Below are positions 12,150 to 24,029 of a DNA stretch of 64,000 nt, piece after piece. The position numbers and the translations under genes were made by a program. The notes under the pieces were generated by a model. That model had not been told where the DNA came from. It saw nothing but the letters and a program-made list of their open reading frames with translations, and did no database searches. This DNA is from Notamacropus eugenii (Eukaryota; Chordata; Mammalia; Diprotodontia; Macropodidae): the NCBI RefSeq assembly GCF_028372415.1, contig NC_092872.1, positions 261,107,008-261,171,007 on the forward strand, read 5' to 3'. Positions within the stretch are counted from its first letter, which is position 1. Each line of letters begins with the position of its first letter.

Positions 12150-12800
12150 CTTACTTGAATTATTTTTTTCTGTTTGCCTTCTGTATTTTTATTTGCCCTA
12201 GAAGCTCTGAATTTCAGCTATGATATTCCTGATTTTCATTTTGAAGTATCTTTCAGGGAGTGACAAGTGGATTCTTTCAATTTCTATTTTCTCCTCTGGT
12301 TCTAAGAGATCTGGGCAGTTTTCTTTTATGATTTCTTGAAATATAATGTTAAGGTTCCTGATCAAAAAGGTCATTACTTTCAGGTTATCCAGTGATTCTT
12401 AACTTATCTCTCCTTGATATGTTTTCAAGGTCAGTTGTTTTTGCTCTGAGACATCTCACATTTTCTTCTATCTTTTCAGTCTTCTGACTTTTTAATATTT
12501 TTGATGTCTTGTGGAGTCTTTAGCTTCTATTTGGTTAATTCTAATTTTTAGGGAGTTATTTTCTTGGGTAAGATTTTGTACCTCTTTTTCTGGGCTATTT
12601 ATTCTCTTTTTATAATTTTCTCCTGTAGCTTTCATTTAGTTTTAAAATATTTTTTAACTCTTTAAATTTCTGCTTATTCTGGTTGTATCCAAACTGCATT
12701 TTACTTTGTAGCTTTGCTTGTAGATGTTTCCAAGACATTCTCTTCTGGTTTTGTGTCATGAGCATGCCTGCCACCTTAAAAGCTTGTTATGGTGGGATTT
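12150..12800 (-). mobile_element. Old L1/HAL1 ORF1 fragment
   Basis: The minus strand is a diverged relative of the ORF1 in the element at 20.66-23.46 kb: for example 'gggagtgacaagtggattctttcaatttctattttctcctctggttctaagagatctgggcagttttctt' aligns with 'ggtggtgatctgtggattccttgaatacttattttgccctctggttctagaatctcagggcagttttcct'. Many stops and indels show that it is much older. Confidence 0.65.
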
Positions 12801-13299
12801 TTTCCTGGCTTTCTCCTCCTTCTAGTCATACTACACTCCGCCTTTTATAGAGGGAAGAGTGAAAAATTCACTCATCATGGCCCAGACTAAAATCAAGTGG
12901 TCAATAAGGGGCCATAAGAAAATGACATACTGAATGTTCAAATCATTTAATTCCCCCCTCCTTTCCCTACTCACACTTCTGGAAAACATATTGTTATAGA
13001 CATGTAATAGGTTTATTTTCCCCCAATGCAATCCTGAAAGAAAGAATTTGCTAATAAAAATATTTTTAAAAGATGGTGTTGGAAAGCCATGGAAAGCAGA
13101 GTCAGAGTTCCTGAGTTTGAGTCTTGTCCCTACCCTTGCTAGGGTAGGGACAAATGAAATTTCCCAACCTAGAAATGAAGTCCCTTCATTTCTCTGGGCT
13201 TCTGTTTCTTCATCTGTCCAATAGGAGGTTGGTGTAGATAACATCCCATTCCTCCCAACTATAAATCTATGACACCTCAAGATCTGGAGCTGGATTTGG

Positions 13300-13470
13300 A
13301 GCTGAAGTTGTCATTGGCTCTGGGTTTGAATCCTGATTCTGCCAGTTACTACCTTTATGACCATGGACAAGTCTCTCAAACTCTTAGGATCTCAGTTTCC
13401 TTATCTGTAAAATGAGGGCCTAAAGATGATTCTAAGATCTGTTTACACTCTAAATCTATGACCCAATGAC
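13300..13470 (+). repeat. MIR-like SINE
   Basis: 'gggtttgaatcctgattctgccagttactacctttatgaccatggacaagtctctcaaactcttaggatctcagtttcc' is a typical MIR core. Confidence 0.65.
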
Positions 13471-13994
13471 TGTGAATTCATCAACTAGATAGACTTTTTA
13501 AAAGAATACTCTTCAGTGGGTTAATAAGCTCCTGGTTCTGATATTTAGTGTCTTTCCATCTGGACAGCTCTTCCCTTAGATGTGCTATTGACTCTATGCC
13601 CTGTGATTTTAACTGGTTGACTGCCTAGATCTCCCCCAATCTCTTCCTCTTTGCTGTGCTTTCTTTCCACTGCTATTACCATGAGCTTTTATTGCTTTCC
13701 ATTGAATGGGAGTGAGTCATCCCACTAAGGACAGTTCCCTTGATGCCACTTGTGCCCTGAATGACAAATACACTCAGGTGTCTGGGGGAAACCTCTATGG
13801 ATTTAGAAATGAATTACTTACAAAATGTTTGATTGTATTTCATCACATTTCATTCTGTATTTCTTGAAAACAGGGAAGGGGAACACTTTTTTCTTCTTTT
13901 GAGAATGACTCAGGAAGAAAATCAAAGGTCACATTTGTAAGAAGTAACTGAATTTATTATTATTTTTAAAATTGTAGCAAGAGAAATATAAAAC

Positions 13995-14175
13995 TTATAG
14001 GATCATAGATTTAGAGCTGAGAGGGATCTTGGAATTCCTCTAATAACCCCCCCTCATTTTACAGATGGGGATACTGATATTGAAGGAGAAGAAGTGACTT
14101 GATCAAGGTCACACAAAGTAGTACCAGAATCAGAATTTGGACTTAGTCCCTTGACCCCAAATCCAGCACTCATTC
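13995..14175 (-). repeat. MIR-like SINE
   Basis: 'gagagggatcttggaattcctctaat ... cattttacagatggggatactgatattgaaggag ... tgatcaaggtcacacaa' is a MIR-like unit in minus sense. Confidence 0.55.
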
Positions 14176-14289
14176 CTTTTTGCTTAGAGTCACTCTTCTA
14201 CTCAGCAACTTTTCATGACTCCCTATTGCCTACCAAATAAGTCATCATCTCTGGACTCTAGCATTCAAGGCCCCTCAGAGTCTGATGTA

Positions 14290-14560
14290 CCCATTCAACT
14301 TGAACAATTTGTTCCAACGGTCATGAAGGCAGATGAAACAGGTCATGTGGAGTGCTTAGAGCTTGGTTATACACCGAAGACACCAAGGTCATCCACTGCA
14401 TCCTGAGCCATCGCTAGCCATTTTGACTCTGTCCTACCACTGGACTATTACGGTTCTGGAGGAGATAGTGAGGCTGATGACTTCGTGCAACTATGCCTAC
14501 TTAAATACAATTTGTGCACAAATCAAAAGACATCACCCATTTCACTATTATGCCTCAAAG
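14290..14560 (+). mobile_element. RTE-tailed SINE (old)
   Basis: 'caaggtcatccactgcatcctgagccatcgctagccattttgactctgtcctaccactggact ... ggaggagatagtgaggctgatgac ... tacttaaatacaatttgtgcacaaatcaaaagacatcaccc' matches the long form of the marsupial SINE that shares its tail with RTE. It runs into RTE sequence, so it may be part of one unit. Confidence 0.5.
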
Positions 14561-14599
14561 TCCTGTGGCAACGGGCAAGTGATGAAGCAGCAGGTGTGG

Positions 14600-15360
14600 A
14601 TACGTTGGGAGCTGTAGTCACAATCCTGAACACAGGTGGCCCAGGCCATAGAGTTGTTTCTCACTGGAAGCAGCAGGGGGACTTGGCAACCCCCTGGGTG
14701 TCTAAGCAGTCTTTTAAGGATCGCACTGCTTACCTCCTGGTGTGAGAAAGGGGGCTAGAAAAGGAGCCCTAACATTGTCTGCTTACGCAACCCTGGCCTG
14801 ATTACCATGGCAGGCAGGGAATTCCACTATGTGGATGAAACACAAAAAAATGTACAAAATGTACAAAAACATCTGCAAAGGTAATTCCACTCACTTTCAG
14901 TGCATAGAATGTGCACACACTAATAGACTACACAAAATCCAGTAGACCTGAATTAAGAACTGCTTTTCTTGCAAGGGACCTCAACAGGTATCGTATCCAA
15001 ATAGCAACCCTGAGTAAAACAAAGGTGGCAAATGAAGGCCAATTTACTGAAGTTGGAGATGGATACACCTTTTTCTGGAGTGGCTGCAGTGAAGGGGAGT
15101 GCCGTGAAGCTGGCATGGGTTTTTCAATCAAAACTAATCTAATCAGCAAGTTGGTATGCTTGCCAAAAGGAATGAATGAAAGGCTAATGACAATGCAATT
15201 GTCACTCACGGAAAAACGCCATGCCACCATCATCAGTGCCTATGCTCTCACCATGACAAACCCTGATGAAGTCAAACAAAAATTTTATGAAGACCTAGAG
15301 ACCCTTATCATCAATGTGCCGAAAGAGGACAAGCTTATAATTCTGGGTGACTATTACTAG
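14600..15360 (+). mobile_element. RTE retrotransposon fragment: AP-endonuclease region
   Basis: A 149-codon frame (14911-15360) encodes the N-terminal apurinic-type endonuclease of an RTE non-LTR element. It includes RYRIQIATLSKTKVANEGQ (substrate-binding ALSET/R-like block), GYTFFWSGCSEGE, GMGFSIKTNLIS, ERLMTMQLSL, ISAYALTMTNPDE and a terminal LGDYY where the catalytic GDFN is expected. The GDFN block is altered and the frame stops directly after it, where the LTR begins. The reverse transcriptase is absent, so it is a dead fragment. Confidence 0.8.
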
Positions 15361-15366
15361 CCTTTA

Positions 15367-15941
15367 TGTATTCTGAATTCCAGGCAAAATATCTCCATTC
15401 TCATCCTGCCTTCTGTCTTGGTGCTGATGGGGTTCAGACTCTGGGAATCTCCTTAAACTCCCCTGGAATCTTTCCACATAATCTGGCCTTTCTTATTCAA
15501 GTCTATCGTCTTTAACCTAGCCTGGCCTTTCCTTGATTACTTCCCACCGTAGCCCTCTATTGTCAGATACTTCCCAACTGCCTCCAGTTGTTTCCCAACC
15601 TTGATTACATCACTAGTTAGCCCAGTCTCATCAACATCCTCCTTAGACCCTCCTCCCAGACTACTAGACCACCTCTAGATCTTTCCCACTGTCTTTCTGT
15701 ATATAAGTTCCATCTTGCCTCCACAAAGGTGCTCAGATTCAATCCAGATTTGACTCTGTCTAGCTGAGATTCTATCTGGCCCACCTATTACAAGTGCTAA
15801 GGCTCCTTAAGAGTCAACTCAATATGGCAAACCTTTAATAAACTTTGTTTTACTTTGGCTGAAAGAAACCTTGAGTCTAATTCATTCTGCAGGACTTGGC
15901 ATGTCGGTATTTTGGGGTCCTGAGTACCCCAAACCTCTACA
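15367..15941 (+). mobile_element. Probable solo LTR of an endogenous retrovirus
   Basis: About 575 bases with LTR architecture: a TG start near 15367, a C/T-rich U3, a TATATAAG box at 15710-15717, an AATAAA poly(A) signal at 15837-15842, a GT/T-rich stretch after it and a CA end at 15940-15941. It begins exactly where the RTE frame stops, as if inserted there. No gag, pol or env sequence adjoins it. A clean 4-6-base target duplication was not visible, so the edges are provisional. Confidence 0.55.
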
Positions 15942-16434
15942 TTATAGTTCCCAGACCTCAACAGTGCCAATCCTCATGCTGTCTCCCATTCCTGGAATTC
16001 TCTTCTTCTATCTCTGCCTGTTGAAATCTTTGACTTTCTTTGGTTGGTTGGTTGTTTAGTTCACCTTGCACGTTCTATGTGCTGTGATAAAGTAAATCTT
16101 TCACTCCTTCCTGTCTCTGGAATGAAGGTCACCAGGCCCAAACTGCAAGTTTAAAGTACCCCCTGGGTAGCCACAACAGCTAAAACTGACCCTAGGATGA
16201 AAATGACATTGGATTATTTAAAATGGTGGAACAGGAATGGGAGTCTAGAGAATGTTAGTCTCATCTGAAGCTGCTTCCCCAGGTGAGGCCACAGTGACTT
16301 TTCCCGGCTTTCAGTCACATAATCTGTAAGGGCGCTTTACCTACGTGCTGTTTATACTTTGTGGTGGGGAAAAAAGCTAAGAGCTGACCACTGGTTGGTT
16401 TGTTGTTTTTGACTCAGTAATGGTATTGTTAGGA

Positions 16435-16725
16435 CATTACCCTCTAAAAATGTAAAAAAAAAAAAAAAGAAAGAAAAGGACCTATTTGTACAAAAATATT
16501 CACAGCTGCTCTATTCATGATAGTAAAAAACTGAAAACAAACTATATGCCTAACAATTGGAGACTGAATAAATTATGACATATTACTATAATGGAATATT
16601 AGGGTGCATTAAAATATTAAATAGGACACATATGAAGACATATGGAAAGACTTACATGAAGAGATTGTTGACCTGAAAGTTTGGTTAAGAAAAAGGCAAA
16701 CAGGCTAAACACAGACAGTTTATTC
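16435..16725 (+). mobile_element. L1 ORF2 3' fragment (plus)
   Basis: 'ggacctatttgtacaaaaatattcacagctgctctattcatgatagtaaaaaactgaaaacaaactatatgcctaacaattggagactgaataaattatgacatattactataatggaatatta' is the plus-strand version of the L1 3' sequence. Confidence 0.65.
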
Positions 16726-17384
16726 CCTTTAAGCTAGTGATTACATGATAGTGGAACCAGAAGAAACTTCTGACTGCGTGATGGAAGAATGACCAGGCTT
16801 AAATATACTTTACCGTGAGAAAGGAACTTTCTTACTTGAATAAGTTATAAATTCAGTGAGACAAGACAATTAACAAAGTAGTATCCATTGGAATTTATGA
16901 TTCCAGGATTTCTGAATTTCCTCTATATAGCATATGTCTCTGTAATACAAGATAAGGAAAAATCCCACCATTCTGGTTGCAGGCATCCTGCCATAAACAG
17001 GCCTTCGAAATTGCTGACACAAGAAAGGGCATTTTTAGAGCAAAGCAAAGCAGTCTGATTGATTAGTTCAGGCCCAAGCCCTTATTAAAGTCCAAAATTT
17101 ATATTAAGTGATTATCAGGATGCATGGTAAAACAAGTAGGACCAGAGGTCAACTGTAATTATATTTTTAAAAAAAGCAGAAAGAATTCCAGACTGAAAGA
17201 AGGAAAGGCAACTCTAGAGAGAAAGGGAGGAGGAAGGAGCTTCAGACAGACCTGGTCAGGATATAAGTCAAACATATGTATAGTATACCCTCTAGGGTTA
17301 AGTCCTCAATTCCTAGTAACATGCTGAGGACCCCAGAGAGCAATCTAGTAAGTTCCACCTTAGGGCTCTAGGGGTTAACCTGAG

Positions 17385-17565
17385 GCAATAGTGTCAAATT
17401 AAAAAAGGAATGGGGGCTATTTCCTTTTTAATAAGAATCCCTGCTGGCTGTATGTTGACTTAGTTTTAAAATGTGATATTATCTGTTTTTATTTATTTTG
17501 TTAAATATTTACCCAATTCCATTTTAATCTGGCTTTCACTCTGGAGTGTTGGCCATATGCTGACA
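17385..17565. mobile_element. hAT-like MITE copy 1
   Basis: 'atagtgtcaaattaaa ... aagaatccctgctggctgtatgttgacttagttttaaaatgtgatattatc ... tttattttgttaaatatttacccaattccattttaatctggctttcactctggagtgtt' is the inverse-order relative of the copy at 25473-25690. It is non-autonomous. Confidence 0.5.
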
Positions 17566-17689
17566 GAAAGAAGTGTGCTTGATGCCTTGGCCCAAAGAAA
17601 CACAGGATTTTCTATGGTCATGCATAATCCCCTGATATGGTTCTCATTGATTATCAGTCATACTTTTTGAAAGAGTATTTACTAAGGTA

Positions 17690-17938
17690 GGCTGCTAGGT
17701 AGCACAGTGAATAGAGTGCTGGGCCTGAGTCAGGAAGATCTGAGTTCAAATCTAACTGAAGACATTTACTAGCTGTGTGATCCTAAGCAAGTCACTGAAC
17801 CCTATTTGCTTCAGTTTCCTCCTCTGTAACGAGCTGGAGAAGGAAATGGCAAACTACTCCAGTATACTGGTCAAGAAAATCTCAAATGAGGTCACAAAGA
17901 GTCAGACTCAACTAAAATAACTGAACAACAAAATGTAT
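17690..17938 (+). mobile_element. tRNA-derived SINE
   Basis: Head 'ggctgctaggtagcacagtgaatagagtgctgggcctgagtcaggaagatctgagttcaaatc' (box A/B-like promoter), then 'gtgtgatcctaagcaagtcactgaaccc', and the end 'gtcacaaagagtcagactcaactaaaataactgaacaacaaa'. It is the same family as copies at 23.6, 24.7 and 26.5 kb. Confidence 0.8.
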
Positions 17939-19179
17939 TAAAGTTTTATGGTTAGAATGGTATAAAACATCCTCTCAAACCAGGGGCACACATTAAGGTG
18001 CTTGGGAAGAGTGGGTTCCAATTTAGAGAGCTCATATGGCCAAAGGGTAAACTCACAGCCCCTGATTCCTGGGCATTCTTTGCTTCCTACATGGTGCTTT
18101 CATGAAATTTCCCTTAGATGGAGCTCACTTTTGGGCTCTGAGTTGGTTCTACTCTTGTAGAGCCCTGAAAGCTGCCTCTGTCTGGTATGTCTAGATTGTC
18201 ATTTATATCTTATCTCCCACTTGGATTCATTGTCTTCTGTTGACCTAGTCTCTCCAATGCCATGGTCAATGAGATTTACCTTCTAAACCTCCACTTCTTC
18301 ACATTGCCCTCTGGCCCAGGATTCTGCCTCTTTAGGGAATTCCTGAGACAGTAAGTTCTGAAACCTTAACTGCTTGACTTTATGCTTCTGAAATGGCTTC
18401 CTATATTATATAATCAGTCCAGAGGTCTGTTTGATTCTTTCAGCCTTCACAAAATATTTCTGAGAGGACATCATCTACTTTCATCCAAGGACTCAACTAC
18501 TTCACTCCTAGACTGATTCAAGACTTGTTTAAACATGTTTTATACCTTTGATGGATTGAGTCAATAGAGAAAATTGGATCTTTGGTGTTTACATTAATTG
18601 GGATGGAGGTCCAGTTGCCCCCTTTCCAAATATTTTGCTCATTTGTTAATTTGTTTGGTTCTATCTTGTTTAATGCTAGAGGATTTTTATAAAATCATTA
18701 TGTTGCATTTTATTGGATTATTTGTTTTTGTTGATAGCTGAGGTTGCGATACTTTAAAACAAAGTATGTGACCAAAGTGCAACATGATACTTGAAATATG
18801 CTTTTATTTGGATAGCATAAAGAAGGATAATCCCTTCCCTCCTTTTGGACACTATCCTCTCTTAATGCTGCCTAAGACCACGTTAACTTTTTTGGCTGCT
18901 GTATCCCAATGTTAATTCTTGTTGAACTTGCAGGCCACTAAAACCCCTAGATCTTTTTCAAATGTATCTCTAGCTGGTCATACTTATCTTTTTTTGCACA
19001 TAGAAAATTTTTTCTTTTCCCTAATGAAATGAACATCAACAAATGTAAACATTCCAATATACAAAAAGAACATTGAAAAAGAAGATTGTATATGAAATTG
19101 TATATGTCTGTTATATATAGTTTGTTGTAAGTATATATATACAATTATATTTAAAATGTAATTTAACATGATAACAAAA

Positions 19180-19830
19180 CTGCCCTGCTTATCTGTGTCC
19201 CCCTATGTTTCTTTTAAAAATTTTGTTATTACTTTTATCTTCTTTTTTATATCACTTTCACTCTTTATATCACTTTCCACCAACTCTTCTCAAAGAAACT
19301 CTCCCTTTTAACAAATAAATATAGTCAAGCCACCTACACTGGTTATTTTGAAAATGTATGCCTCACCTCTCATTTCTAGTCTATCACCTCTCTGTCAAGA
19401 AGTAGGAAACCTGATTCATCTCCAGTCTTCTGAAGCCACAAATGGTCACTGTATTGAGCAGAATTATGTAATCTTTCAAAATGGTTTTCCTCTGCAGTAT
19501 TGTATAAATTGTTCTCTGGTTCTTCTTATTTTCCTTTGTATCAGCTTGTATGGGTCTTCCTAGGTTTCTCTGAAATTGTCATTTCTTAAGACCTAATTAT
19601 CTTCCATGACATTTATATATCACAATTTATCCATTTTTTTCCCACTTGGTGAGCACCTACTTGGTTTCCGGTTCTTGCAATACTAAGTGTTTTTGTATGT
19701 ATAGTTCCTTCTTCTTTGGTTTTGATCTCATTGGATGTATAAGATTAGTAGTGGTATCACTGGACCTAAAGGTATGCACAGTTTAATAACATCTGGGGTA
19801 TGGTCCTAAAGTGTTTCTCAGAATGCTTAG
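19180..19830 (-). mobile_element. L1 3'-end fragment
   Basis: The minus-strand L1 end includes 'caagaaccggaaaccaagtaggtgctcaccaagtgggaaa', the 'gatataaatgtcatggaa' region and 'gaacaattt'. It is 5' truncated. Confidence 0.6.
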
Positions 19831-20269
19831 ACAAACATCTTGTACTTTCAAAGCTGAATTTTGGAACCCAGGCATAGGGCAACCTTTCCAGTATTGGAGA
19901 ATAACAGTCATGTCCCTAAAGTCTTCTCTTGTTTAGGCTAAAAATCTTCAATTCTTTCAATGTAGTATTTTATGGCATGATCCCATCAGTTCAGTGCCTT
20001 CTTCAGGACCAACAGGGTTAAGCGGTTTGCTCAGGGTTACATAGTAAGTGTCTTGAGACTGGATTTGAACTCAGGTCTTTCTGACTGTCTACTAATGTCC
20101 TTTTAAGCATGATGCCTGGAACTGGTTAGAGCACTCTAGATTCAATTTTGTCTGAGTCCTGAGTCAGATAGTGGGACTACCCCTTCTGGAGTTCATGTTG
20201 CTTCTCAAACTCAGATAGATCTGGGATCTCATCAATCTGGAATTCCCTCCTGTGATACAGATTGCATCT

Positions 20270-20663
20270 TGTTCATTGCCCTAATATCTTGTGTACTCCC
20301 TAACTTTTGCTAAATGAGATTCATCCAACATGCTGGAGGTCTCCCTTGCTTTCAGCTAACATTGTGACAGTATCTGTGGAGCACTCCAGCTGTCTCTAAC
20401 CACAAGTCTATCATTTCTTGCTCTTAGCATGTGATTAATCAGTCTTTTCTTCCCATCATATAACTCCTTGATGATGCCCTTTACTCCTGCTCCTTTTCAG
20501 AAAGAATATTCCTCATTGGTTATATGCAAAGTTTGCTTACTGTCATCATACAACTCTCGATTACTCTCTTAATACAGCCTTAAGATTGACTGGTTTTTTT
20601 TTTGTCTGCCATATCACATTGATGATTGAGCCTGTAGTCCACTGGGACCCCTAAGTCTTTTTA
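20270..20663 (+). repeat. Unassigned old repeat split by HAL1 copy 1
   Basis: The sequence before the HAL1 insertion ('ctgccatatcacattgatgattgagcctgtagtccactgggacccctaagtc') continues after it at 23479. It resembles 18830-18960 ('ctgctgtatcccaatgttaattcttgttgaacttgcaggccactaaaacccctagatc'), so both are copies of one ancient unit that I cannot name. Confidence 0.5.
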
Positions 20664-21487
20664 GGTTTTTTTAAAAATTAATTTATTTAACTTTTAACAT
20701 TCATTTTCACAAAATTTTGGGTTCCAAATTTCCTCCCCATTTCTCCCCTCCCCCCACCCCAAAACGCCAAGCATTCTAATTGCCCCTTTCACCGATCTGC
20801 CCTCTCTTCTAACATCCCTCTCTTCCCTTGTCCCCATCTTCTCTTTTGTCCTGTAGGGCCAGATAACTTTGTATACCCCATTACCTGTATCTCTTATTTC
20901 CTAGTAGTAAGAACAATACTCAGCAGTTGTTCCTAAAACTTTGACTTCCAACTTTTCTTCATCCCTCCCTCTCCACCCATTCCCTTTGAGAAGCAAGCAA
21001 TTCAATGTAGGCCATATCTGTGTAGTTTTGCAAATGACTTCCATAATAGTCATTTTGTGTAAGACTAACTATATTTCCCTCCATCCTATCCTGCCCCCCA
21101 TTGCTTCTGTTCTCTCTTTGGATCCTATCCCTCCCCAAGAGTGTTGACTTTAAATTGCTCCCTCCTCCCACTGCCCTCCCTTCCATCCTCCCCCCCACCC
21201 TGCTTATCCCCTTCTCCCCCACTTTCCTGTATTGTAAGATAGGTTTTCATACCAAAATGAGTGTGCATTTTATCCCTTCCTGTAGTCGAATGTGATGAGA
21301 GTAAGCTTCATGTTTTTCTCTCACCTCCCCTCTTTTTCCCTCCACTGAAGTGTCTTTTACTTGCCTCTTTTATGAGAGATAATTTGCCCCATTGCATTTC
21401 TCCCTTTCTCCTCCCAATATATTTCTCTCTAGCCACTTATTTTCATTTTTTTAAGATATGGTCCCATCCTATTCAATTCACTCTGTG

Positions 21488-21531
<44 letters not shown>
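21488..21531. repeat. (TG)n microsatellite within HAL1 copy 1
   Basis: About 21 TG units in the element's 3' region. The same dinucleotide tract lies at the matching place in HAL1 copy 2 (53590-53632). Confidence 0.95.
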
Positions 21532-21534
<3 letters not shown>

Positions 21535-21666
21535 CCCACCAACTACCCAGATACTGAAAAGTTTTAAGAGTTACAAATATTGTCTTTCCATGTAGGAATG
21601 CAAACAGTTCAACTTTAGTAAGTCCCTTATGACTTGTCTTTGCTGTTTACCTTTTCATGCTTCTCT

Positions 21667-22485
21667 TCATTCTTGTGTTTGAAAGTCAAATTTTCTTTTG
21701 AGCTCTGGTCTTTTCATCAAGAATGCTTGAAAGTCCTCTATTTCATTGAAAGACCATTTTTTCCTCTGAAGTATTATACTCAGTTTTGCTGGGTAGATGA
21801 TTCTTGGTTTTAGTCCTAGTTCCTTTGACTTTTGGAATATCATATTCCATGCCCTCTGATCCCTTAATGTAGAAGCTGCTAGATTTTGTGTTATCCTGAT
21901 TGTATTTCTGTAATACTTGAATTTTTTCTTTCTAGCTGCTTGCAATATTTTCTCCTTGACCAGGGAACTCTGGAATTTGGCCACAATGTTCCTAGGAGTT
22001 TCTCTTTTTGGATCTCTTTCAGGTGGTGATCTGTGGATTCCTTGAATACTTATTTTGCCCTCTGGTTCTAGAATCTCAGGGCAGTTTTCCTTGATAATTT
22101 CATGAAAGATGAGGTCTAGGCTCTTTTTTTGATCATGGCTTTCAGGTAGGCCAATAATTTTTAAATTGTCCTTCCTGGATCTATTTTCTAGGTCAGTTGT
22201 TTTTCCACTGAGATATTTCACATTATCTTCCATTTTTTCATTCTTTTGGTTTTGTTTTGTGATTTCTTGGTTTCTCATAAAGTCATTAGCCTCCATCTGT
22301 TCCATTCTAATTTTGAAAGAACTATTCTCTTCAGTGAGCTTTTGGACCTCCTTTTCCATTTGGCTAATTCTGTGTTTTAAAGCATTCTTCTCCTCACTGG
22401 CTTTTTGAACCTCTTTTGCCAATTGAGTTAGCCTGTTTTCCAAGGTGTTATTTTCTTCAGCATTTTTTTGGGTCTCCTTTAGCAA
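21667..22485 (-). CDS. L1-type ORF1 protein of HAL1 copy 1 (5' frameshifted)
   Basis: A 272-residue open frame. Residues 1-75 form a coiled coil with heptad-like repeats (ENRLTQLAKEVQKA, KHRISQMEKEVQKL), the trimerising stalk of L1 ORF1p. Residues about 90-180 are the RRM-like domain (TDLENRSRKDNLKIIGLPE near its start). Residues about 180-260 are the C-terminal RNA-binding domain (TLRDQRAWN, YPAKLSI). The natural start is probably the ATG at 22592, about 35 codons upstream; a one-base deletion near 22495 throws that start out of frame, shown by comparison with the copy at 52.5 kb. The product would be an RNA chaperone in an L1 ribonucleoprotein. It is best seen as a recently inactivated ORF1, although the listed frame could still be translated from its own Met. 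Confidence 0.85.
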   Translation of the reverse strand: MLKETQKNAEENNTLENRLTQLAKEVQKASEEKNALKHRISQMEKEVQKLTEENSSFKIRMEQMEANDFMRNQEITKQNQKNEKMEDNVKYLSGKTTDLENRSRKDNLKIIGLPESHDQKKSLDLIFHEIIKENCPEILEPEGKISIQGIHRSPPERDPKRETPRNIVAKFQSSLVKEKILQAARKKKFKYYRNTIRITQNLAASTLRDQRAWNMIFQKSKELGLKPRIIYPAKLSIILQRKKWSFNEIEDFQAFLMKRPELKRKFDFQTQE

Positions 22486-23604
22486 GGTGTTGACCCCTTT
22501 TCATGCTTTTCTTGTATCTCTCTCATTTCTCTTCCCAGTTTTTCCTCCACCTCTCTAACTTGATTTTCAAAATCCTTTTTGAGCTCTTCCATGTCCTGAG
22601 CCCATTGAATATTTATTTTGGATGTTTGGGATACAGAAGCCTTGACTTCTATGTCTTTCCCTGATGGTAAGCATCTGAAAGGATGGGAGGAGATATCTGT
22701 TCACCAAGAAAGTAACCTTCTATGGTCTTATTTTTTTTCCCCTTTTTTGGGCATTTTCCCAACCAGTTACTTAACTTTTGGGTCCTTTGTCAAGAGTAGG
22801 GTATACTCTAGGAATCTGTGAGATCTCAGTTCCTCTGAGGTGGCACAATCAAGTGTGTACTGGTCTGGATGCAGAGAGGAATTTTCGTGCCCAGAATCTT
22901 AGCAGATACCTCTCCACAGCCACCTGTCCTCCAGTTCTGCCAAGTCAGCACTGGGAGCTGATTTTCAGATAAGCTGGATGGGCAGGGCTGCCATTCAGTG
23001 TGAGACAAAGAACAGCTCTCCCAGGGCCTCCACCCAGGGCTGAGGTAAGACTCAGCTTTTCAATGCCCCCAGGGGTTTTTACTCTCCACCAACTAGTGGT
23101 CTGTATGGGCTGCTGTCTGCTGCCAGAGCTATGGGAAGGCCCTTCTCCCTTCCTGGGCAGCTGATAAAACCCCATCACTGACCTTTGGCACCTGTGGGCC
23201 AAGGGATCTGAGGACCCGCTACTGCGACTGGAGATTCCACCCCTGAGGTGTCCTCCTCCCAGAGTCTCGTCCATGCTCGGCTCCGCATCCAACGCAACCA
23301 ACGTTTCAGGCCTTTCAGGTCACTATGGGCTGGAAATCTCCTCTGTTCTGTTGTTCTCCACATCTGCTGCTCCAAAATTTGTTGAGAGTCGCTCTCTACA
23401 GGTATTTTATGGGCTGTGGGGAGGACCCTGCGTAAGTGTGTCTTTCTAGTCCACCATCTTCCCCCCTAAGTCTTTTTAAAGGATGGATTCCTGCTAGTCA
23501 TATCTTCATTTTGTGTGTGTGCAGTTGAGTTTATCTTTTTTGGAAACTGAGTCTAGTGTTCTTTAAATTTGTTGTTTCTTAATGTGTCAGTATTCCTTTT
23601 CAGC

Positions 23605-23876
23605 AGCATGTCACTGTTTATTTGTTGTTTTTGTTCAGTTCTGTCTGACTTTTTGTGACCTTGTCAGGGGTTTTCTTGGGAAAGATACTGGAGTGGTTTG
23701 CCATTTCCTTCTTCAGCTCTTTTTACAGATGAGGAAACCTAGGCAAACAGGGTCAAGTGGCTTGCTCAGGGTTACATAGTCAGTAAGTGTCTTGAGACTG
23801 GATTTGAACTCAGGTCTTTCTGACTGGAGCCCTGGAGCTCTATCCACTGAGCCATCTAGCTGCCTCCAGATGGTTC
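23605..23876 (-). mobile_element. tRNA-derived SINE
   Basis: Reverse of the family at 17.7 kb: it opens 'ttgttgtttttgttcagttctgtctgactttttgtgacc' and ends 'agctctatccactgagccatctagctgcc'. Confidence 0.82.
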
Positions 23877-24029
23877 TTTATAGTACACATAACCAACTTT
23901 ATATCTGAAAGTCATTGTTCAGCTCTGTTGTTGGGGAATCAAAGTTGGTCAATGATTGTTCCACATGGATATTTGGACTGAAATGATTCTTTAGTAATCA
24001 ATTAAACTTCAATTAAACAACAGTGTTAT

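Larger units (their letters stand above)
20664..23462 (-). mobile_element. Near full-length HAL1-type element (copy 1)
   Basis: A 2.8-kb non-LTR element on the minus strand. It has a 5' region starting at 'gaagatggtggactagaaag' (23.46 kb), an L1-type ORF1 (22592 down to 21667) and a long G-rich 3' region containing a (CA)n tract, ending in an A-rich tail near 20680. There is no ORF2: ORF1 passes directly to the 3' region, which defines half-L1 (HAL1) elements. A perfect 16-base target duplication, CCCCTAAGTCTTTTTA, flanks it (20648-20663 and 23463-23478), so both ends are known. It interrupted an older repeat whose halves resume at each side. It must have been copied by reverse transcriptase from another L1. 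Confidence 0.88.

Noticed and set aside
12831-13280. 149-codon minus frame
   Set aside because: Overlaps MIR-like sequence, has no domain resemblance and no splice context.
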